From: a virus
Direction: 5' to 3' (one strand)
IMG/VR virus record: IMGVR_UViG_3300031578_000392
Span: 1 to 21,611 of that record
DNA: 21,611 nt
The notes beneath the pieces were generated by a model that was not told the DNA's origin, made no database searches, and saw only the letters and a list, made by a program, of their open reading frames with translations. A program made the position numbers and the translations under genes. How positions within the stretch are numbered: the first letter of the stretch is position 1; every line of letters begins with the position of its first letter. Shown piece by piece: positions 6,419-12,146 of the stretch.

Positions 6419-7282
6419 TTAGGAAGAAACCCCTCTCTTATTACTTCTCTCAAATACCTTTCCTGGTGTATGCTTGTGGTGTATCTCGATAACATCTTCG
6501 GTTAATAAAGGTGCGTAGTAATCTGCCGTTGTCTTGATACTTTTATGTCCCAGGATAAGAGAAAGAGATTGCATATCTCCGCCATCTTTCAAATGAAATC
6601 TCCCGAATGAGCGTCTCAAAGTTTGCGGGCCAAACTGCTTACCCGAGTAGCCCACCATAGTGAGGTACTTCTTGACTACCTTGTAAAAGCCAGTCGAACC
6701 TAACGGTTTGTTTTTGTTTTTATTCGTACCGTGAAAGACATAACCATCTTCATGGACTGGTAAGGATAGAATCAAGTCTCTAGTAATCTTGGAGATAGGA
6801 GCTACCCTATATCCCGTCTTGCCATGTATGATGATTCGGTCTTCGCCAACATCTCTTCTCTTTAGATTAACTGCCTCACCCTCTCGGATAGCAGTATCAA
6901 TGAATAGAGCGAGAATCGCCTTGTCTCTAGCTGGCGCTTTCTCTAAGAACACGGCTAATAGGTTTAGCTCCGTGTCTGAGATTGTGGGCATGATTTGTTT
7001 GGGAACACGGGGACGGGTCACACCTCGCATGAAATTGGGAATGCCATATCGCCTCTCGGCATAATTCCCTAGAGCGTGATAAGTTCGCCAGTGGGAATCG
7101 GCATTATAAGTTCCCTTGATAGTTGACAGAAAAATCTGTATGCTTTCAGGTTTTGGTGGGAACTGTGGGGATAGTTGGATAAGTCGCTTGACATGGTAAT
7201 CGTAGCCTCTTAGGGTTCTGGGAGAGAGGCCCCTGAGCCTACAATCAGCCATGAAACTAGCGACAACCTCCTGTGTCTTCAC
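6419..7282 (-). CDS. int: Tyrosine recombinase (phage integrase)
   Basis: This 287-residue integrase would catalyse site-specific recombination between attP and a host tRNA gene. The N-terminal SAM-like domain (about 1-90) includes FMADCRLRGLSPRTLRGYDY. The catalytic domain shows R133 (TAIREGEAVNL), K155 (HGKTGYR), R223 (QTLRRSF), H246 (LGHKSIKTT) and the nucleophile Y255 (or Y256). The usual His of the HxxR box is Gln220 here, a departure from consensus. The start is GTG at 7282 with GGAGG eight bases before it. The tRNA-like att core lies 55 bp upstream of the start, the standard int-attP arrangement. Length is normal for a compact phage integrase. Confidence 0.95.
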   Translation of the reverse strand: MKTQEVVASFMADCRLRGLSPRTLRGYDYHVKRLIQLSPQFPPKPESIQIFLSTIKGTYNADSHWRTYHALGNYAERRYGIPNFMRGVTRPRVPKQIMPTISDTELNLLAVFLEKAPARDKAILALFIDTAIREGEAVNLKRRDVGEDRIIIHGKTGYRVAPISKITRDLILSLPVHEDGYVFHGTNKNKNKPLGSTGFYKVVKKYLTMVGYSGKQFGPQTLRRSFGRFHLKDGGDMQSLSLILGHKSIKTTADYYAPLLTEDVIEIHHKHTPGKVFERSNKRGVSS

Positions 7283-7337
7283 GGTGACCGCCTCCTTTCG
7301 CTAATTCATGACATAATTGTAGGGGAAGATTAGAGAG

Positions 7338-7381
7338 TGAGCCGCCAGGGGATCGAACCCTGAACCTGCTGATTAAGAGTC
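7338..7381 (-). other. attP core: 3' half of a tRNA-Lys(CTT) gene
   Basis: On the minus strand this reads as the 3' half of a tRNA: anticodon loop CTCTTAA (anticodon CTT, Lys), stem strand TCAGC, variable loop, a perfect T arm (CAGGG-TTCGATC-CCCTG) and acceptor strand GCGGCTC with discriminator A; CCA is not encoded. No D arm or 5' acceptor strand follows upstream, and only the two bases next to the anticodon loop continue the stem, so homology begins there. A partial tRNA beside an integrase is the classic attachment core. Phage genes lie on both sides, which favours attP over attL or attR. Confidence 0.82.
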
Positions 7382-7393
7382 TGATTGCCTGTT

Positions 7394-7564
7394 TCATTGG
7401 TGATTATTCCTTTGTCTTGCCCGCCAGATAACCATTGACACAGCACTGGTTTTCATCTTGAACATTCGTGCAATAGATTTATGTCTCCACCCATTATCGG
7501 CAAGCTCCAATATCTTTTCATTTCGCTTCCGGTATCTTTCTACTATTATGTTATCTATTTTCAC
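7394..7564 (-). CDS. Small helix-turn-helix protein next to attP (56 aa)
   Basis: A frame starting with GTG (MKIDNIIVERYRKRNEKILE) and ending RARQRNNHQ. The region ILELADNGWRHKSIARMFKM then KTSAVSMVIWRARQ is a convincing helix-turn-helix of the Trp-repressor/sigma-region-4/transposase type. It could be an excisionase, a small repressor or an activator. No ribosome site precedes the GTG, but a TTGACA promoter lies so close that the mRNA would be nearly leaderless. The stop codon is 12 bp from the attP core. Integration would separate this gene from int. Existence is likely; the function is inference. Confidence 0.65.
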   Translation of the reverse strand: MKIDNIIVERYRKRNEKILELADNGWRHKSIARMFKMKTSAVSMVIWRARQRNNHQ

Positions 7565-7574
7565 TTCTATTCAC

Positions 7575-7603
7575 ACTTTATCACACCCCCGAAATCTTGT
7601 CAA
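7575..7603 (-). promoter_or_regulatory. Sigma70-type promoter before the HTH gene
   Basis: The minus strand has TTGACA at 7603-7598, a 17-base spacer, then TAAAGT at 7580-7575. The predicted transcription start is about 3-5 bases before the GTG of the HTH gene. The -10 box overlaps a GTG-rich stretch (GTGTGATAAAGTGTGAATAG) with repeats about 10 bp apart that could be an operator. Confidence 0.5.
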
Positions 7604-7620
7604 GTCCCCCTCAATCGTAA

Positions 7621-7645
7621 AGGAAATTTCCTGAGAAAATTTTCT
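7621..7645. promoter_or_regulatory. Two tandem 12-bp palindromes (possible operator)
   Basis: AGGAAATTTCCT (7621-7632) and AGAAAATTTTCT (7634-7645) are perfect palindromes separated by one base, consensus AGRAAATTTYCT. They sit 18 bp upstream of the -35 box of the HTH-gene promoter and just after the stop of the 7666-7998 gene. They could be repressor operators, integrase arm-type sites or part of a weak terminator. Confidence 0.5.
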
Positions 7646-7665
7646 TGGGGGAATAAAAGCTAACC

Positions 7666-7998
7666 TCAAGGATATAGAGTGATGTTATCAATTATCAGTG
7701 TATCTAATATCCAGAGTTTTTCAGTTTTTCTTAGCTCTAATATGGCAACCATATATAAATGAGTCAAATCAGTTTGCTTCTTAATTATCCCAGTAACTGT
7801 GTAATGAATTTTATCATCGGTTATCACCTGTAAATCATGGTTATGATGATGAATATCAAACTTGATATATTGCTGAGCAAAGTCTATGGCTTGAACCTTT
7901 GCTTCATCCTCAAGCGATACGGAAAGGGCACAAACAGCAACAACAGAAACAATTACTATAATTACTGCTAATACTGCAATGATTGCCTTCCGTCTCAT
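7666..7998 (-). CDS. Membrane-anchored small protein, possible lysogeny-expressed gene
   Basis: A 110-residue protein with an N-terminal signal anchor (RRKAIIAVLAVIIVIVSVVA, residues 2-21, running to about 27) and an external domain of about 80 residues with alternating beta strands (LQVITDDKIHYTVTG, HLYMVAILELRK, LWILDTLIIDNITLYP). The form resembles small NTF2- or cystatin-like extracytoplasmic domains, but no family is recognised. The start codon lacks a ribosome site and follows a TTGACA promoter almost directly. It has its own promoter after the late-operon terminator and lies at what would be the prophage end, so a role in the lysogen (conversion or exclusion) is a reasonable guess. Confidence 0.55.
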   Translation of the reverse strand: MRRKAIIAVLAVIIVIVSVVAVCALSVSLEDEAKVQAIDFAQQYIKFDIHHHNHDLQVITDDKIHYTVTGIIKKQTDLTHLYMVAILELRKTEKLWILDTLIIDNITLYP

Positions 7999-8006
7999 TA
8001 TCTACA

Positions 8007-8035
8007 AGTAAAAGGTATTCCTCTAATTTTGTCAA
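8007..8035 (-). promoter_or_regulatory. Sigma70-type promoter before the membrane-protein gene
   Basis: The minus strand has TTGACA at 8035-8030, a 17-base spacer, then TTTACT at 8012-8007. The predicted transcription start falls 2-3 bases before the ATG at 7998, giving a leaderless mRNA. It lies just downstream of the late-operon terminator. Confidence 0.5.
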
Positions 8036-8044
8036 GCCCTCTGG

Positions 8045-8077
8045 AAAATAAAAAAGTCCCCCTAGATTTCTCCAGGG
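8045..8077 (-). terminator. Rho-independent terminator of the late operon
   Basis: On the minus strand, CCCTGGA-GAAA-TCTAGGG forms a 7-bp stem (one G-U pair) with a GAAA tetraloop, followed by GG AC and then TTTTTTATTTT. The T-tract is on the minus side only. It follows the last lysis-type gene and closes the structural/lysis transcription unit. Confidence 0.75.
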
Positions 8078-8129
8078 TAAAATAGGCGTATTAAATTAGT
8101 TTTGAGTATAAAGAGGCAGACTAGTATGT

Positions 8130-8309
8130 TCAATGCCCTTTCTTGGGCTTCTCAGGGGCGTTCCGTAAGGTTTTGAAGTAATATGCTGTCCCTTCTTTGA
8201 GTAGAATCCAGGCGATAGTGCCATCGGTCATATTGAGTTTTTCTTTGGCATCCTGGAGCATCTTATCTAGCCAGTTTTCAAACTCGACTATGTTCTCTAT
8301 AAAGGGCAT
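8130..8309 (-). CDS. Small phage protein after the holin-like gene (59 aa)
   Basis: A 59-residue frame (MPFIENIVEFENWLDKMLQD ... KNAPEKPKKGH-like basic tail). It has a helical amphipathic N terminus, a hydrophobic middle (TDGTIAWILLKEGTAYYFKT) and a basic C terminus. AAAGGA precedes the ATG at eight bases. It is the last gene before the terminator and sits 12 bp after the XhlA-like gene. Function unknown; its position suggests the lysis or tail-end cassette. Confidence 0.6.
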   Translation of the reverse strand: MPFIENIVEFENWLDKMLQDAKEKLNMTDGTIAWILLKEGTAYYFKTLRNAPEKPKKGH

Positions 8310-8321
8310 GGCTATTTTCCT

Positions 8322-8585
8322 TTACCACCAACTTACTCTTGAGCCGACCGCAACGATAATCAATGCAATTATAGAAGCTATCAGGGTTATTGTTCGCCAA
8401 TTATCTTTCCATCTTGACTTTGCACTATCGCAACCCGGCGTAACTTCAAGTATGGTAAGTCTCTGCTCATGCTTAGCGATTGTATTATTTAACTTTGCCA
8501 GGTGGTCAACGGTCTCATTACCTTGTTGGGCTAGGAGTACCAATAGTTCTCTATCTGATTTAGTCTCAAAATTAATATGAGTCAT
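8322..8585 (-). CDS. XhlA-like / holin-associated membrane protein
   Basis: An 87-residue protein. Residues 10-50 are a heptad-like helix (LVLLAQQGNETVDHLAKLNN, then AKHEQRLTILE), and one membrane segment lies near the C terminus (about 64-84, ITLIASIIALIIVAVG). This arrangement fits haemolysin XhlA-like proteins that act with holins in phage lysis cassettes, or class III-type holins. Its ATG overlaps the stop of the fibre-like gene (ATGA), with AGGAGG before it. Confidence 0.6.
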   Translation of the reverse strand: MTHINFETKSDRELLVLLAQQGNETVDHLAKLNNTIAKHEQRLTILEVTPGCDSAKSRWKDNWRTITLIASIIALIIVAVGSRVSWW

Positions 8586-9406
8586 ACTAGCCTCCTTACT
8601 AGAACTTCGGCACCCATGACATATATTTCATCGGCGGCATCAGTTGTGCCTGTGATAAGCAAATAATACATTTTATCCGTAGTCACCGTTTCATCATCAG
8701 GATTCGCTGTTTCATCAAACTCACCATCCACGGCCAGTGGGGTTATAGCCCCGTTGGTTATATTTGTAGTACCTATGGGGCCAAGATCCACTCGTACTAA
8801 TTGGCAAGTGAGGGTAGAGGCACCAGTACGAATCATATCTCCTGTCAGATTATAGGATATGATTACATCCCCTATCTTCAAGAAATTAAGAGGCAGATAA
8901 ACCACTGTCCCAGTTTGGGCTACTGGTAGGTGAGCGCCCAAAGAATGTGGCCCCCATTCTACTGTAGGATTAGGATACTGGAAGGCATTTGCCGTGAAAG
9001 TCACATCTCTGGCAGTGAATAATAAGTGCAAATGGCCAGCAGAACATATCAAGGCTACATGCTTACTGGTATCATCGAGGGAGATATCTCCGCCAAGCAC
9101 AAGATTGCCAGTAGTTTTCAGGACAACTGTCCTAGCATCATTTTCGGCTCGCAAGACGATAATATCGCCTTCGCTTACGCCGGCAATAGTAACTAAATTG
9201 CCCGTATCTGCATCTGCTAGTGTGTCTATTTTATGGTATGCTTGCGTTACCGTTACTAACCCAGCAGCATCAAGGGTTAGCTCGACAGCAACGCCTTTTC
9301 CCATCTTTTCCTTCAAGTAAAGAAGGTTGTCTCTTAAATGAGTATTTAATTGGGCAGCGGTTAATACTACATTTGCTACAAAGTCCATCGGGTTAATCCA
9401 TGCCAT
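8582..9406 (-). CDS. Tail fibre / appendage-like protein
   Basis: A 274-residue protein. The N terminus (AWINPMDFVANVVLTAAQLN then THLRDNLLYLKEKM) matches the opening helix (TAAQ-N-x-LRDNL) common to many phage tail fibre and appendage proteins. The rest is beta-rich, with strands typical of trimeric or jelly-roll appendages (TLADADTGNLVTIAG, DARTVVLKTTGNLVLGGDIS). It is the last structural gene before the lysis-type genes. A host-contact role is inferred from position. No enzymatic motif is seen. Confidence 0.6.
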   Translation of the reverse strand: MAWINPMDFVANVVLTAAQLNTHLRDNLLYLKEKMGKGVAVELTLDAAGLVTVTQAYHKIDTLADADTGNLVTIAGVSEGDIIVLRAENDARTVVLKTTGNLVLGGDISLDDTSKHVALICSAGHLHLLFTARDVTFTANAFQYPNPTVEWGPHSLGAHLPVAQTGTVVYLPLNFLKIGDVIISYNLTGDMIRTGASTLTCQLVRVDLGPIGTTNITNGAITPLAVDGEFDETANPDDETVTTDKMYYLLITGTTDAADEIYVMGAEVLVRRLV

Positions 9407-9418
9407 AATTTCCTCCTT

Positions 9419-10345
9419 TTACCAGCCTAGTACATCGTCAGTATTCGGAGCTACTGCGGGCGATAATACGCTGGTATCTAATGTAAATAATTGAGTCTTT
9501 TCTATGTCTCTGACCTGTTCCAGTCCAAATGTTCCTGTCAGGATTCCAGTTCCCTCTCGACTAAATGAGATATTAATACTATTGACAAAAAATTCCTCAT
9601 CCATGGTTAGTCCAGGATGTATGATCTCGTGTTTATCGTCTATCCTCATATTCAGGATTTGAGTAATCTTCGCATCTGTCTCACCCTCTAAAGTCTTTGA
9701 GGCGAAACACACAGGTTCGCAATAGCGCGTACAGTAAGCATCGATTAATGACTGCATTGCATTGGGGGTTATCCCCAAAGGCCATTTCAAATCCATTGCC
9801 CTGCGCCCATATTTTTCAATGCTAGTCTCATTTATGGACCGCAGTTTGATATAACGAGTTTCAGGTGTCAGCGCAATATAAGCCACATCAATCCATATTC
9901 CGATTGCATAGTCTGATTTATTTTCAACCCTTACCGTGCAGGAGGTTGTTGTTCGAGTTATGATTTTAAGAGTCACCTTTGCCAAGCTAGGAGGCAACAG
10001 GCACATAGGGGGGGTTCCATCTCGCCATTCACCACCTAATTCCTCGCATGCTCCCTGGCCCCAGCTGAATAAAGTGACCGGGCTGGCCGAATAGGATGCT
10101 ATATTAAGCCAAACTATTTCGGTATGGATAGATGGGGCAGTGATAACGATATTTACAGTTGCGTCAACATCTATACCGTATTCCCCATTGCCTGCCGTGA
10201 AGCTCTCGAAATATTCAGGTGTCGCATCAGGCCGTACTGTCAGGATTTCCGTAATGTCGCATTCAGCCCGGATGTCATTATAGATTTCTCTATCTGAAAT
10301 CTCTAAAGTGAAGTCTCTTAATTGATTGGCATTATATATCGCCAT
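9419..10345 (-). CDS. Tail hub C-terminal component (third piece)
   Basis: A 308-residue protein beginning MAIYNANQLRDFTLEISDRE then IYNDIRAECDITEI. This start resembles an internal segment of siphovirus tail hub proteins (strand, D-x-x-IYND-x-R-x-x) rather than a natural N terminus. The C-terminal half (MQSLIDAYCTRYCEPVCFAS ... NSINISFSREGTGILTGTFG) also fits a baseplate/hub fold. Its ATG overlaps the stop of the GLUG gene (TAATG), so the two are translationally coupled and probably assemble together. The reading that 11580-12146, 10345-11571 and this gene form one split hub is inference. Confidence 0.55.
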   Translation of the reverse strand: MAIYNANQLRDFTLEISDREIYNDIRAECDITEILTVRPDATPEYFESFTAGNGEYGIDVDATVNIVITAPSIHTEIVWLNIASYSASPVTLFSWGQGACEELGGEWRDGTPPMCLLPPSLAKVTLKIITRTTTSCTVRVENKSDYAIGIWIDVAYIALTPETRYIKLRSINETSIEKYGRRAMDLKWPLGITPNAMQSLIDAYCTRYCEPVCFASKTLEGETDAKITQILNMRIDDKHEIIHPGLTMDEEFFVNSINISFSREGTGILTGTFGLEQVRDIEKTQLFTLDTSVLSPAVAPNTDDVLGW

Positions 10346-11571
10346 TAGAGATTCCTCGCATAGCGTGATTTATAGACGGCCTTGCCTTCCTCATTGATAT
10401 AGAATCGCCCTCCGGCAGCCATCTCAACATTCCGTATTGATTCAAGAGTGATTTTATCTTGGACTGCTACTGTTCTGCGCGGTGCATCCGGCGGGGGTTC
10501 CGGCGGCATTGCCCAGAAGAATGGATAACCAGCATTCGTTATTCCGTTAATTGCCCATATAATAATGAAATCCCAGCCGGTATCGGTGAAGGTTGACTTT
10601 CTTTGCATTTGAGAAGTCGTTTTGCCTGTTCCTCCATCGCTAACCGCTGTCCCTGCTGTCTCAGTATCCCAGAAGCAATCAGTTATTGTATCGCCGTTCA
10701 ACCCACAGAATCCGCCAACATCTGCGCTTCCTGAAGGAGCTCCAGTAGAGTAACAATCTTCTATTGTGCCACCAAGAAGATAGCCGACAAAACCGCCTAT
10801 CCGTTCATCACCTATAGCAGACCCCCTTGCGTAACAATCGTTGATTGTGGTCGTTCCTGTCTCTCTGACATAGCCCGCGAATCCCCCTACCTCATTGAAT
10901 GGTGAAGTTGATTCCACATTGCCCGCTGCATAACACTTGGAAATTGCCAATGTAGAACCAGCGTCCCATATCTGACCCGCAAAGCCCCCAAGTCTAAATC
11001 CCCCTGCTGTAATATTGCCAGTTGCATAGCATCCGGCGATTACTCCATTCGCTGCAAGCCATCCTATAAACCCCCCTATGAAACCGCCCCCAACACCGGC
11101 CGTAATAGTGGCGGTTGAATAGGAATCTGAAATAGAAAGACCTGTGCTGCCTTCCCCACCGATTAATCCACCGACATTATCATCAATACCCTCAACAGAT
11201 CCTGTTGTATGGCAGCCACTTATTGTCGTGCTAGTGCCGAAGTCGTAGCCAACTAATCCCCCAACAAAATCATCGCCGGTAATATCAACATCCGTTAAGA
11301 CAACATCCTTCAATACTGCGCCTGTGGTGATTACACCAAAAAGGCCTATGTAATCCGTGGCAGGCCTATTGATAAATAAATCTGAAATGACATAGCCCTT
11401 ACTATCAAGACTTCCTGTAAAATATGGAGCGCCTTGCCCAATAGGTATAAACCCCGCTCCACCATTCCAAGTAGAAGTAATTGCGGCATCTATGTCATTC
11501 GCAAGCCAGTAAGTCCCGGCCAGGTCATTGTTCATATTCTGTAAATCGGTTACATCTGAAATTGCTGGCAT
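10345..11571 (-). CDS. GLUG-repeat domain fused to a tail hub fragment
   Basis: A 408-residue protein. After a short N-terminal strand region (about 1-70), residues 75-320 carry GLUG-type repeats, e.g. VGGLVGY...ISGCHTTGSV, IGGFIGW...IAGCYATGNI, VGGFAGY...INDCYARGSA and IGGFVGY...IEDCYSTGAP, then FWDTETAGTAVSDGGTGKTT as in secreted GLUG adhesins. A Pro-rich linker (PPEPPPDAP) leads to about 45 residues (RRTVAVQDKITLESIRNVEM ... GGRFYINEEGKAVY) that look like an internal segment of a siphovirus tail hub, not of a GLUG protein. A beta-solenoid displayed from the tail tip, probably for surface binding, is the best reading. Confidence 0.65.
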   Translation of the reverse strand: MPAISDVTDLQNMNNDLAGTYWLANDIDAAITSTWNGGAGFIPIGQGAPYFTGSLDSKGYVISDLFINRPATDYIGLFGVITTGAVLKDVVLTDVDITGDDFVGGLVGYDFGTSTTISGCHTTGSVEGIDDNVGGLIGGEGSTGLSISDSYSTATITAGVGGGFIGGFIGWLAANGVIAGCYATGNITAGGFRLGGFAGQIWDAGSTLAISKCYAAGNVESTSPFNEVGGFAGYVRETGTTTINDCYARGSAIGDERIGGFVGYLLGGTIEDCYSTGAPSGSADVGGFCGLNGDTITDCFWDTETAGTAVSDGGTGKTTSQMQRKSTFTDTGWDFIIIWAINGITNAGYPFFWAMPPEPPPDAPRRTVAVQDKITLESIRNVEMAAGGRFYINEEGKAVYKSRYARNL

Positions 11572-11579
11572 ATCATCTC

Positions 11580-12146
11580 CTAGTATGAACTCGAAGCAGG
11601 ATAAGCTAGTAAATCACTTCCCCCATCCATGTCTATATCTCTCCTATCGCGGCTCCAGCCTGCTGCGTCTAAAATCTTATGAACAGCCTGACCATCAGAG
11701 CAAATTTCCTTATCTGTCAGGTCTTGCGTAATTAGTTGTCTTGCCAATAAGTCGATCCCATCTGTGCAATAGAATGTTACCGATTCAATTCCCAATGCAG
11801 GATTGAAACTTATCCTCTCAATGAATCCAAAGTATGCAGCGATATACGCCCCGAGATGATATGCCCGGACTCTTATAGGAAGCCAGGGTCGTATCTTCCC
11901 TGCTAGGTCAGCGTCAGTTGTAAATGGTGAATATTTCTGGCATAGGCCACGCCTGAGTTCTACCGTTAAAGTCGCAGCCGGGGCATTCCCTTCCTCTCTT
12001 TGCTTTCCCCGTTGCCAGTCTAGCCCGGTAACACCGCCGGTATCTATATCTCCCGATATATCATCATAGGATTCTGAAAAGTCGGGCTCAGCCGCCCAGT
12101 TTACAGCATCGAAATCAACGCGAACTTCAAAAGTTATGTCTGGCAT
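11580..12146 (-). CDS. Tail hub N-terminal component
   Basis: A 188-residue protein directly after the tape measure, where siphoviruses encode the distal/hub protein. It contains strands such as GDIDTGGVTGLDWQRGKQRE, PAATLTVELRRGLCQKYSPF and PWLPIRVRAYHLGAYIAAYF, a pattern typical of the N-terminal domain of phage hub proteins (axis definition, then local frame), and ends abruptly at DGGSDLLAYPASSSY. Hub proteins usually continue past this point; here a TAG stop is followed at once by GGAG and a new ATG of the GLUG gene. It is 188 residues, short for a complete hub, so it is probably the first piece of a split protein. Confidence 0.6.
   Translation of the reverse strand: MPDITFEVRVDFDAVNWAAEPDFSESYDDISGDIDTGGVTGLDWQRGKQREEGNAPAATLTVELRRGLCQKYSPFTTDADLAGKIRPWLPIRVRAYHLGAYIAAYFGFIERISFNPALGIESVTFYCTDGIDLLARQLITQDLTDKEICSDGQAVHKILDAAGWSRDRRDIDMDGGSDLLAYPASSSY

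Noticed and set aside
7338-7420. A complete functional tRNA gene
   Set aside because: Only the 3' half (anticodon loop, T arm, acceptor strand) is present; there is no D arm or matching 5' acceptor strand upstream.
7481-7663. Plus-strand open frame across the HTH gene and palindromes
   Set aside because: Its translation is low-complexity aromatic sequence, and it overlaps the HTH gene, promoter and palindromes on the other strand.
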